Origin: Clostridiales bacterium UBA4698
GTDB taxonomy: Bacteria > Bacillota > Clostridia > TANB77 > UBA1234
Assembly: GCA_002404755.1 (NCBI GenBank)
Contig: DHKI01000003.1
Span: 15,042-79,041, forward strand
Direction of reading: 5' to 3'
Length of the DNA stretch: 64,000 bases
Shown here: positions 51,598-61,600 of the stretch, one piece after another
Layout: each line of letters begins with the position of its first letter
Position numbering within the stretch: position 1 is the stretch's first letter
Notes under the pieces: generated by a model
What the model was told of the DNA's origin: nothing
Database searches by the model: none
What the model saw: the letters and a program-made list of their open reading frames with translations, nothing else
Program-made: the position numbers and the translations under genes

Positions 51598-52317
51598 TTA
51601 CGCATTCATTATTTCCTTAACTTCTTCCTCAGTTAGGTATCTCCACTTTCCTTTTTCCACACCTTCGCATGTCAAGTTTCCAACACCTTCTCTTTTTAGT
51701 GCAATAACAGAAAGTCCAATAGCCTCGCACATCTTTCTCACTTGCCTATTTCTGCCCTCATGAATCTGTATCCAAATTCTTGCAATATCATTTGTATTAT
51801 CTTTTAGTAACAATTCAACTTTTGCAGGTGAAGTCACATAATCCTCAATTTTTACGCCATGTCTTAACTTTTCCAAATCACCTTCGCTTGGCACTCCTCT
51901 TGTCTTTACTATATATGTTTTTGACGTTTCATGCTTTGGATGAGTTACTTTATATATAAAATCGCCATCGTTTGAAAGAAGCAAAAGACCAGATGTAAAC
52001 ATATCCAATCTACCTACTGGAACAACTTTCTCATTAACACCTTCTAGTAAATCCATTACTGTTTTTCTTTCTCTATCGTCTGTAACTGTTGTCACATACC
52101 CAACTGGTTTATTTAATAGTATGTATATTTTTTGCTCTTTTGTTATTTTTTTGCCATTTATTTCTACAGTATCTTTACCTGGCACTATTTTTGTTCCAAG
52201 TTCCGTAACTATATTACCATTAACCTTTACTAGGCCTTGAACGATATATTCCTCACATTTCCTTCTTGATGCAACTCCACATTCTGCTAAATATTTTTGT
52301 AATCTTTCTTCTTCCAT
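51598..52317 (-). CDS. rluB: Pseudouridine synthase, RluB/RsuA family
   Basis: It makes pseudouridine in rRNA, probably 23S position 2605 (RluB), although RsuA cannot be fully excluded. The 239-residue product has an S4 domain at the start (RLQKYLAECGVASRRKCEEY), the catalytic VGRLDMFTSGLLLLSNDG with its Asp and IHEGRNRQVRKMCEAIG. The ATG at 52317 follows TTGGAG; another ATG 12 codons upstream after GAGG is possible. Confidence 0.88.
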   Translation of the reverse strand: MEEERLQKYLAECGVASRRKCEEYIVQGLVKVNGNIVTELGTKIVPGKDTVEINGKKITKEQKIYILLNKPVGYVTTVTDDRERKTVMDLLEGVNEKVVPVGRLDMFTSGLLLLSNDGDFIYKVTHPKHETSKTYIVKTRGVPSEGDLEKLRHGVKIEDYVTSPAKVELLLKDNTNDIARIWIQIHEGRNRQVRKMCEAIGLSVIALKREGVGNLTCEGVEKGKWRYLTEEEVKEIMNA

Positions 52318-52452
52318 AATTTCAACTCCAACTTTTTTATTATTTTTTTGCATTATATCCTCAATTTTTTCACATAATAACTATATGCTTCATAATATAT
52401 CTTAGATTTCCTTTTTCCATACTCCTAGCTAGGTTTATGGTTTATATAGATT

Positions 52453-52493
52453 ATCAAGCTTAAACGATGATACTATCATTATTTAAGCTTGAT
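52453..52493 (-). terminator. glgA terminator
   Basis: ATCAAGCTTAAA pairs with TTTAAGCTTGAT, with an inner ATGATA/TATCAT stem. Confidence 0.75.
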
Positions 52494-52510
52494 GCTATTT
52501 TTAAGACATT

Positions 52511-53929
52511 TTATTTACATATATCATCATATATTTTTGCATATTCTTTTGCTGATGACTTCCATGAAAAATCTTCTCTCATAACTCTTTGAGCTAAACT
52601 TCTCCACTCGTCTTTGTTTTTATATACTTCTAGTGCCTTTTTAGTTACTTCAACTAAGTCTTCTACTTTCTTTCCCCAAAATGTAAAGCCATTTCCCTTT
52701 TCTTTATTTCCAGCATAGCCAACTATTGTGTCTTTTAAACCGCCAGTACTTCTTGCAATAGGAATAGTTCCATATCTAAAACTTATAAGTTGAGACAAAC
52801 CGCATGGTTCAAACATTGAAGGCATCAAAAACATATCGCTTCCTGCATAAATTCGTTTAGCAAGCTCGCCATCAAAAACATTATTAATAGAAACTTTTGT
52901 AGGGTACTTTTCCTTTAAATACTCAAGTCTGTTAATATAATGTTTCTCACCCATTCCAAGCACAATAAATTGTATATCTTCTTTTGAAAGTAATATATTC
53001 ATTCCTTCAATCAATATATCGAAACCTTTATGTTGCACAACTCTTGATATAACTGCTAAAAGTGGAATGTCTTTCTCAGGCAAGCCTAATTCTTTTTGAA
53101 TAGCTGATTTATTTTCATGTTTTAACTCAATAGTATCTGCATTATAATTTTTATACAATGTTTTATCTGTTTCGGGATTAAATTCGTTATAATCGATTCC
53201 ATTGACTATTCCGATTAATTTTCCCTCTTCACATTTCTTCTTCAAAAGCCCTTCATATCCAAAACCATATTTCTCAGTTTGAATTTCTTCTGCATATGTT
53301 TTACTAACAGTAGTAACTAAATCAGAATAAACTATCCCTGCCTTCGTAAAACTGATATCACCATAAAATTCAAACTTATCCATTGTGAAATATGAATCAT
53401 CTAAATCAAAATGATACAAATTACCATGATTGAAACGTCCGTTATATTCCAAATTATGAATTGTATATATTATTTTTATATTGTTATTTTTCAACTTTTC
53501 TCTAACCAATAAAGCAATAGGTCCAGATTGCCAATCATTTAAATGAATTATATCTGGATTATATGTTTTTATAAATTCTGTAACAGCCTTATCAAAAAAA
53601 GCATATCTTTCCGCTTCATCAGGATGACAATACATTCCATCTCTATCAAAATATGTTATATTATCCACAAAAAGTGTAGTTAATTGTTTATCTTCAACTT
53701 TCTGTACGTTTTTTCTTATTATGCAATTTTCTTTTTTGCCTTGCATATAAATTGGATAGTCTGTAACGTATTCCATATCATATGTTATCTGCTTATATTT
53801 AGGCATTATCACAGAAATATCATATCCTAATTTTAGTAATTCCTTTGGAAGTGAACCTGCAACATCTGCCAAACCACCAGATTTAGCATATGGTGAAACC
53901 TCTGATGAAACAAAAAGTATTTTTTTCAT
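52511..53929 (-). CDS. glgA: Glycogen synthase
   Basis: GlgA adds glucose from ADP-glucose to glycogen. The 472-residue product has the substrate motif SPYAKSGGLADVAGSLP, HLNDWQSGPIAL, VVQHKGFDILIEGM and the C-terminal MFEPCGLSQLISFRYGTIP of GT5 enzymes. The ATG at 53929 follows AGGAGG. The other glycogen genes (glgB, C, D, P) are not in this window. Confidence 0.95.
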   Translation of the reverse strand: MKKILFVSSEVSPYAKSGGLADVAGSLPKELLKLGYDISVIMPKYKQITYDMEYVTDYPIYMQGKKENCIIRKNVQKVEDKQLTTLFVDNITYFDRDGMYCHPDEAERYAFFDKAVTEFIKTYNPDIIHLNDWQSGPIALLVREKLKNNNIKIIYTIHNLEYNGRFNHGNLYHFDLDDSYFTMDKFEFYGDISFTKAGIVYSDLVTTVSKTYAEEIQTEKYGFGYEGLLKKKCEEGKLIGIVNGIDYNEFNPETDKTLYKNYNADTIELKHENKSAIQKELGLPEKDIPLLAVISRVVQHKGFDILIEGMNILLSKEDIQFIVLGMGEKHYINRLEYLKEKYPTKVSINNVFDGELAKRIYAGSDMFLMPSMFEPCGLSQLISFRYGTIPIARSTGGLKDTIVGYAGNKEKGNGFTFWGKKVEDLVEVTKKALEVYKNKDEWRSLAQRVMREDFSWKSSAKEYAKIYDDICK

Positions 53930-53953
53930 TTGTAATCCTCCTATTAATGTTTT

Positions 53954-54859
53954 TTACTTTATTTCCTTTAACTTACCAATCACTTCATTAAATTCTTTTG
54001 GTATAGGTGCTTCAAACTCCATATACTCATTTTTAGTTGGATGAACAAATCCTAGTGTTCTTGCATGAAGCATCTGACTCGTAACGCCAAATGGATTTTT
54101 TCCACTAGAATAAACGTCATCGCCAACAACAGGATAACCTATATGTGACATATGCACTCTTATTTGATGGGTTCTTCCTGTTTTTAATTCAATCTCTACT
54201 AAAGTATATCCCTCTTCAAATCTTTTAAGAACTTTAAAATTAGTATGTGCCTCTTTGCCATCTTTAACAACCGCCATTTTCTTTCTATCATTTGGATGTC
54301 TGCCTATTGGCAAATTTATAACCCCATTATCCTCTTTTATTATTCCTTTAACCAAGGCTACATATATCTTTTTTGTCTTTCTATCTTGTATTTGTTTAGC
54401 AATATTATTATGTGCAAAATTATTTTTTGCAATAACAAGCACTCCCGTAGTATTTTTATCTAATCTATGAACAATACCTGGTCTAAATTCTCCATTTATG
54501 CTAGACAACTCGCTCTTGCCAAGCATTGCATTTACTAATGTACCAGTCCTATTTCCAACTGCAGGATGCACAACCATATTTTTAGGTTTATTCACAACGA
54601 TAATATCTTCGTCCTCATATATAATATCTATTGGAATGTCCTCAGCAATCAGTTCTTCATTTTTATCCTTTTCAGTATCTTCCGGTATGTAAATCTCTTG
54701 CCCTTCTTGAACTTTGCTTGATACTTTAACTACTTTTCCATCAAGCAAAATTTTGCCCTCTTTTATAAGCTCTTGTGCTAAGCTTCTTGATATTTTATCA
54801 TTTATTTGTGGCACAACCGCATCAATTCTCATACCATTATATTTCTCTTCTATCTTCAT
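53954..54859 (-). CDS. rluD: 23S rRNA pseudouridine synthase RluD family
   Basis: It makes pseudouridines in helix 69 of 23S rRNA. The 301-residue product has an N-terminal S4 domain, the catalytic VHRLDKNTTGVLVIAK (Asp) and the closing ELKTGRTHQIRVHMSHIGYPVVGDDVY. The ATG at 54859 overlaps the end of lspA by 23 bases, the usual lspA-rluD arrangement, so both are cotranslated. Confidence 0.93.
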   Translation of the reverse strand: MKIEEKYNGMRIDAVVPQINDKISRSLAQELIKEGKILLDGKVVKVSSKVQEGQEIYIPEDTEKDKNEELIAEDIPIDIIYEDEDIIVVNKPKNMVVHPAVGNRTGTLVNAMLGKSELSSINGEFRPGIVHRLDKNTTGVLVIAKNNFAHNNIAKQIQDRKTKKIYVALVKGIIKEDNGVINLPIGRHPNDRKKMAVVKDGKEAHTNFKVLKRFEEGYTLVEIELKTGRTHQIRVHMSHIGYPVVGDDVYSSGKNPFGVTSQMLHARTLGFVHPTKNEYMEFEAPIPKEFNEVIGKLKEIK

Positions 54860-55289
54860 TTATTTCTCTTCCATTCTTTAATTCATATATATTTGCAATT
54901 AATAGCCAAACGACTCCAATCACGATTAAAAAGTCTGCCAAATTACAAACGCCAAAGAACTTTAATTTAACGTAATCAATGACACACCCTCTATAAAATC
55001 TATCTATTAAATTTCCAATACCGCCGGCAAGTATAAGCTGAAAAGCTCTACGCTTTGAAGAATACTTTTCTGTTGTAAAAAAGATAAGTAAACCAAGTGC
55101 AATTATTATCACAATTGCAACTATGCAAAGCATACTATTAGAACCTGGTGCCAAGCCAAAAACGGTTCCAGTATTTTCGCTATACACAATTTTTATTATG
55201 TCAGGAATTATAACCTTAACAGGTTTTTCCGCAACAATATATGCTTTTATAATTTGATCAATCAAAACAAAAAGTAAACAAAGCATCAT
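54837..55289 (-). CDS. lspA: Lipoprotein signal peptidase
   Basis: LspA cuts signal peptides of lipoproteins in the membrane after the lipid is attached. The 150-residue product has four helices and the catalytic Asp pair in GNLIDRFYRGCVIDYV and NLADFLIV. The N-terminus is a little shorter than usual. The first ATG (55289) follows GGAGATTT, and the upstream gene's stop lies 2 bases before it. It should process the lipoprotein at 21123. Confidence 0.93.
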   Translation of the reverse strand: MMLCLLFVLIDQIIKAYIVAEKPVKVIIPDIIKIVYSENTGTVFGLAPGSNSMLCIVAIVIIIALGLLIFFTTEKYSSKRRAFQLILAGGIGNLIDRFYRGCVIDYVKLKFFGVCNLADFLIVIGVVWLLIANIYELKNGREINEDRREI

Positions 55290-55291
55290 TT

Positions 55292-56002
55292 TTAAATCTC
55301 CATTTCATTTTCATCTTTTTCTTTGTGTTTATCATTATGAAGGTTGTCTCTATGAATAACAGTTTTAACAGACTTACTGGCTGACTTCTCAACATCTTTC
55401 TTCTGAGTATCTATACCATTTTCTTTTAAGCACTCTTTTAGCATATTCGAAACTTCAGTCTGAAGTTCATTGGCTTTTTCAGATATTGGAATTAGTGCAT
55501 ATTCAGGTTTTTGTATGTTTATAAAATCACATTTCTCAAAAACTTGACGTAAAGCATCTTCTGTACTTTGAATGCTTAAACTAACTGGCTCAACAACAGG
55601 AAACCCATTTTCCTCTAGCTTATTTTTCAAATCTCTTTTCTTTAAGTATTCCTTTATTTTTTCATCGTTAGAAAGAATTCCTTTTAGTACCTCGAAAGGA
55701 GAAATATTTTCCTCTTTTGCTTCGTATTCTGCAATTGTAATCATATATGCTGTTATATTTCTTTCTAATGCAGGAACGTATTCATCATTTTCAATCATTC
55801 TTGCTCTATTTTCAAGAGCCACCCTAGAATCAGAATCATTTTCATAATTTTCTGCTTTCTTTATAACTAAATCCCTAGCTTCACTTTTTCCATGGCTTTG
55901 ATACCACTTATACTCTATAAGATATCCATCTAGATATTTTTTATATTCTTCATACTCTTCATTCGTTTTTATCGATTTTAAAGGTCTTATCTTTTTTTCC
56001 AT
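55292..56002 (-). CDS. Hypothetical charged protein before lspA
   Basis: A 236-residue soluble helical protein without a known domain. The first half contains Tyr/Glu-rich helices (TNEEYEEYKKYLDGYLIEYK) and the end is strongly charged (DKHKEKDENEMEI). The ATG at 56002 follows AGGGTG. It is coupled to lspA (2-base gap), so it may act at the membrane or merely share expression. Confidence 0.6.
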   Translation of the reverse strand: MEKKIRPLKSIKTNEEYEEYKKYLDGYLIEYKWYQSHGKSEARDLVIKKAENYENDSDSRVALENRARMIENDEYVPALERNITAYMITIAEYEAKEENISPFEVLKGILSNDEKIKEYLKKRDLKNKLEENGFPVVEPVSLSIQSTEDALRQVFEKCDFINIQKPEYALIPISEKANELQTEVSNMLKECLKENGIDTQKKDVEKSASKSVKTVIHRDNLHNDKHKEKDENEMEI

Positions 56003-56120
56003 TAAAAACACCCTTCCTATCATTTGTACATTACTTTAATTATACTAATATTTCTTATCAAATACAAGAAAAACTATTGCCAAAAGATTGATAGTACCAT
56101 GTAATTCCATGTTCTATACA

Positions 56121-56151
56121 AAAAAGAGACAAGTTATATAAAAACTCGTCT
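56121..56151 (-). terminator. Terminator of the DUF2298 unit
   Basis: GAGACGAGTT pairs with AACTTGTCTC, followed by TTTTTTG on the minus strand. Confidence 0.82.
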
Positions 56152-56174
56152 CCTATGACTTAAGCATTAACTAT

Positions 56175-56303
56175 TTACTGAATTTTTTCTACATCTATGT
56201 TATATAAATTTATATTATTAATATCATCAATTTGGAAAGATGCATTATCTACTAATTGCTTATATCCATTTTGCAAGTAAGCATTTTTCACTTCATAGTA
56301 CAT
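56175..56303 (-). CDS. Small ORF, 42 aa, abutting the DUF2298 gene
   Basis: An ATG directly after the shifted-frame TGA of the DUF2298 gene opens 42 codons (MYYEVKNAYLQNGYKQ to IDVEKIQ) in the same frame. The sequence looks coding in composition but has no clear ribosome site, so it would need stop-start coupling. It may be a true small protein or a former C-terminal part of the upstream gene. Confidence 0.4.
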   Translation of the reverse strand: MYYEVKNAYLQNGYKQLVDNASFQIDDINNINLYNIDVEKIQ

Positions 56304-58507
56304 TCACTTTACTTTCAGTATATATATACGTTTTCCGGTTTATGCCATCGTATTCGTAAACTATATCTGCTACTGATTCTAAATTTTCCTTTTTATATTG
56401 CGGTATTTCATGCTCTTCTGACACATACACATATGAAACATTGTATTTATTTAATACTTCTTTCATTCTTTTTACATTTGAATATGAGTAAAATGCATGC
56501 GTATCTTTCCATCTTATATCTTCCTCTGGTGGTACTCCATAATCTGCATTAGCTCTCCAAATCCATTCATGACCATGCCAAGCAAGTACATTAGGATTAC
56601 CAGTAAATACAGATATATATCCATTTAGATTATAGCTACCAGCTGCTTTTTCTAAAATCGCTTCATTTCTATCTATATTCTTCTTTATCCATTGTATCAC
56701 GTTATATTCATCAGGATAATAACTTCTCATATAACCTTCTACGTCGTCTAATGAATGTGTGTTTTCACGATTGAAATTATTAGTTGCATATCCTATTGCA
56801 TATATGCCATATCCAAATGTCGTCATGAATGCAAGTAATAACAAACTACATAAAATTTTTATTATTTTATTTTTATTCTTGTAAATCAAATTTACAAGTA
56901 TATAACTCGTCGCTATATCAAACATTATATCTGCTTGATAGCAAAGCTTGTACATTGTGTTTGCCCTTTTATATTCGTCGGCATAAATATCTTTTACGTA
57001 TACAATCTCCGGAATTATGATTAGCCCAATTGCACAACATCCAAGTATAAAAATAAATAAATCTGTTTTATTAATATTCGAAATATAATCAAATAATTGA
57101 GTGAAAAATTTCTTCTTAGTTTTCTGCTTTATAAATTTAATTAATAAATAAACAATATGCAAAACGACGCATAATGTTTGTAGTCCCCATAATATTGCCA
57201 ATTTATAAAAAGGTGACGTTATATTTGTAGGAAGTACTTTCGTAGCACTAATATGGAAATTTAACGAAAACGGCAATGTAACTAATTCCTCTATCAAGAC
57301 AATTTCAAACAATTGAATCATAGTAATTATCACATTTTTTCTGTTAAATTTGTATTTAGTAAAATTATTAAATATAAGAGTAATACCTATTACCACTAAA
57401 TATATCGGAAAGTCCCAATAATTTGTCATCTTCTGAATTCCAAGAACTAGCCCTAGCATAATAATATTAAAAGATAATAGCCTTTGAACATTACTACTTT
57501 TTTTATCTTCTAAAAGCAACTCCAATAACATTGCAAGTGTAAAAAATACAAACATCGTATCTATGTGGTGTGCATGCAAATCACCAACCATATTTGAATA
57601 TGGAACAATCTCATTTATTGTCTTATCATTTGTTTCTGGTCTATACCCAATATACCTTGTGTCATCCCAATAATAGTACTGCTCGCCTGTTTTCTTAAAT
57701 TCAATTCTGTTTATTGGATATAATAACGTTCCACCCAAAGATACTGCCACTGCTGATAGAAGTGATATGATGCATGGAATTTTCTTTGCAAGCCAATTAT
57801 TATTTTCGTTATTAATCAAATACTTACCTAAGTTATATCCAATTATAAGCGGTCCAACGAACGTAAATGTATTAACCGTTATTACCGCTAAATTAAATCC
57901 TTCTTGTATCTTCGAAAATGAAACCTTTGTTAAAAAACTAGCTATATATTGCCCAAAATAATAATAGTTTATAGTAAATCCTGAAAACCACATATCATTC
58001 GCAGGCATATATTCTGAATTAAACAATTGATTCAAAAACGCATAATTCATAAATTTTTCTGTCGAAAAATCTACTGTTGGTGAAAAACTTCTTATATACG
58101 CAAAAACAATAAAAATAACGAGAAAGATATTTTCAGATATAAGTATGTTCTTTATCTTTTCTTTATCTAACCTTGCATCTTTATTCTTTAAATAAATTAT
58201 TATATTCAAAATCAAAAACAGACCAATAACAATATAACAATTCAGCACACTATATTTTAAAATTTTAAGACTCGACAAATACCACGTCGTTAACCCTGTC
58301 ACGCTAAAAGCAAATATTTTTGAAAAAATCCAACCTCGGTCACTAAACTTTTTAAAAAGTAATGATGTTAATGGATAAAAAATTGTGCCCAATATAAGCA
58401 AAGCAACATACCATTTAACTACAAACAAAAAATTATCTAATAGGATAACCTTGCCGTAATACTAAAAAAAATATTAGCGAGCACGTCAAAAACAAATTCT
58501 TTTTCAA
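56304..58507 (-). CDS. DUF2298 (YYY) multi-helix membrane protein, two +1 shifts at CGG
   Basis: A large polytopic protein of the YYY/DUF2298 family, related to dolichol-sugar-using membrane enzymes, substrate unknown. Family motifs are SEYMPANDMWFSGFTINYYY and YSNMVGDLHAHHIDTMF. The long frame lacks a good start: its first TTG (58428) has no ribosome site. Upstream, a TTG at 58507 lies 8 bases after AGGAGG and opens MKKNLFLTCSLIFFLVL, then an in-frame CGG (58456-58454). Reading C-GGC there enters the main frame (GKVILLDNFLFVVKW). A second in-frame CGG (56337-56335) near the end, if shifted, gives INGKRIYILKVK and a stop at 56304; unshifted, the frame ends at 56293. Confidence 0.75.
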
Positions 58508-58557
58508 AACATATTCCTCCTCTATTTTAGCATCATCATTATTTTTTATTTTATTCT

Positions 58558-58595
58558 AAAAAAAACTAGAAAGCAATGGAGCTTCCTAGTTTTTG
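58558..58595 (-). terminator. Terminator of the large surface protein gene
   Basis: AAAAACTAGGAAGC pairs with GCTTTCTAGTTTTT (one mismatch) right after the stop codon of the 58619 gene. Confidence 0.85.
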
Positions 58596-58618
58596 TATTA
58601 ATTATTTATTGCTAAATA

Positions 58619-61600
58619 TTAGTGTGTTCCTGTTTGTTCATAATCGTTATTTGCACGAAGAGAAACGTCGTAGATTATTACTGGAGCACTAATTTTATTA
58701 TTAGGTACATTTACTGTTAAAGTGTTATTGCCTGGTATAGCAATCGTTGTCTTACCTGCTTTTTCTTGCATCAATACTGATGCTTTTGCATGGTCATTCC
58801 ATTCCGAATTTTTCGAATAATCATATCTCAAATATGAAATATTATTAATCGTTGACTCTATTGGTTCAAACGTAACAAGTAAATATCCTGTTTTATATAC
58901 TTTGCTATTACCTTGTACTATATCTGAAGGAGTAGCATTGTTCGCTGTAACCACAGTACTTGCAGGAACGTATATCTCACCATACCAACGTCTTGATACA
59001 TTAGGTACACTTTCTATGTATGCTCCTCTATATTTTGTCATAAATACATTTTTTGAAGTTAACAATATTGGTTTTACTAAACCAGATAACTCAATAACAT
59101 TCTTCAAATCTAATGTTGGATTTAATTTCTTTAATGTGTATGACAATTCTTGTGAATAATCTGTGTTATTAGTTGATGCATTAGTTTTGTCCATTGACAT
59201 TCTTATGATTATATCTTGTGCATTCAACTCTTTATAAGATGTTTTAACACTTGAATCACGATAGAACAATTTGAATTGACTACTATCTTTTATTACGCCT
59301 GCTGATGTTACATAATATATTTTTGGTGTCAATTTAACATTAGTTGATGCTGTCCCAAGTGTTTTCAAATCAAAGTATGCTCTATAGCCAAGCTTTATTC
59401 CATTCTTATAAGCAGTGTTTAAATTTTCACCTTTCTCGCCTATCGGTAATTTGCTAAGCAATTGTGCATTCGTTTTCGCTGCATTTTCTAATTTCCAAGC
59501 TGGATCATCAGTTGTTCTAACTTTAAAATCATATATCTTTCCGACTACATATATTTGCTTTGTTTGTACAATTGTATACTTATTATCTGAATCATTGTAT
59601 TTCTTACTTGTTTCAGTTTGTCCACCAGTTTTTATATTTTCTGCTATAACAGTTGAAGTAATCTTATGCTTGCTATTATCATCTACTTTTCCAGGAACAG
59701 GTTTACATACATGTGTAAATGTTTTCGAACTTCCTGCTCTATTGCTATCCGGTCCAGAAGTTCTTGTCCATACATATTCTTGAACACATACATCACATTT
59801 TATTTTTACTTCTTCTACATACTTATAGTACTCAACATTGCTTATATCATTATACTTCCATGAACTAGCTGGATTTGGATGTACTGTTACTGTTGCTTTA
59901 AATTCCTCATCTAAAGATACTATTTTATTTCCATCCCTCAAGCTTTCTGTTGCCAATTGATTTGGTTCCAAGCTTTCTATAGTAAGGTCATTATATATTG
60001 GAGTATGTACTTTTACAACATTGCCATTGAATGGATATATTTCATCTCTTGTACCATCTCCATATATTATTTTATGTATTGCAGAAGTTGGATATCCACT
60101 ATTTGTGTTGTTAGGTATTATATCTATAGTACCAGTAGAAGGTTTGAAGCTTCTTTTTCCACCACTAATTCCAAATTTACCTGCAAGGATAGGATATTTG
60201 CTTGCAAGAATAGGACAGTTATTTGCCATTTCTGTATCCACTTCTATTCCATTTACTTTAACTGTTCCTTTATCATTTGCCACACTATAAAAATCACTTG
60301 CTGTGTATGTTTTATCTTTTATTGCTTTTACTGCGTCTTCATAGCTATCATATGTTCCACTAAAACTATATGTTCCTAACCCTGTAACTCTACTATCATA
60401 ATTATCTAAAGGTATATATTTAGGTTCATATGTCACTGTAACTTTATTATTAATTGCTAAGGTTTTTCCTGGAATAAGAACTCCACTGTTCGTTCTCACT
60501 TCGTTTACAGAACCTGCAACGGCATTACCAGTGTATGTAAATTCTATAGAACTTGCTTGCATTGTTACAGTTTCTGTAACATCATCAGTATTAGTACGAA
60601 TCCAAACACCAGTATAATCTTCTTCCAATTCTGATTTTCTGGCAGCCGCCTCACTATAGGTGTCATAATCTCCATCTTCCTCGTCATACACCCAAATTGT
60701 CTCTTCTTTTTCACCCTCTCCGCTAGTATAACTATAGTCATACAACACTGTATAATCTACTATGTACGTAGCTTCAGCACTATGCCCTGTTTCTCTTTTA
60801 AAATTAACTTTCCATTTTTCTATTCCTTTTATTTTACCAAGTAAATCACTTGTACCTGTAATCGTTAGTGGTTCACTTGTTGGTATAGCATGTCCACTAC
60901 GTACTTTAAATTTTGAATTATCCACTATTAAAGTTTCAGTTGGTTGTAAATTACAAACTTTATCAGAAACACGTTGAAATCTTGAATCAGGAACTACTGG
61001 TGGTGTTACTGATGGTGTTGGTGTTGGCGTAATTATCGGTGCTTCTATATCTCCTGAAAGTGCTTTTATCAAAGCATACTCGTCATCAGGTAGATTTATT
61101 TTTCCACTGCCAGCACAAGAATCAGGTTCTCTCGAATTAATATTTACTGCTGTAACTACTGTTCTTATTTTTGAAATATCTACACTGTCAATATCATTTA
61201 TTGTACATTCATGTTCAACAGTCTTTTGCGAACTACCAATTGTGTACTCCTTACCACATATACTACATTCTATCTTGGCAGTCTTGATATATTTCTTTAT
61301 ATCTATACCTGTTATTTTTTTGTAGTATTCACTGTCATTATCAACTTCTAATTTAATTTTTACTTTATCCCCAGCTTTAAATTCTGGATTTTGACCTTCT
61401 ATAAGCGTGCTACCGTTAACAGCAAATGTTGTTATATTTGTTATTGGTGTGTGTACTCTTATATTGTTTACTTTTTCAAAATCAGGGCTTACTATTTCTT
61501 TACTTGAACCTGCAATTTTACCATTAGATACATATACGTTGTCCTTCGATCTATTGTCAACCGTATTAGGTATTTGTATATCTTTTTGTTCAAAAGAATA

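Noticed and set aside
52317..52353. Earlier ATG of the rluB gene
   Set aside because: It has a GAGG site at a short distance, but the family begins at EERLQKYLA and the later ATG has a good site. Left as an alternative.
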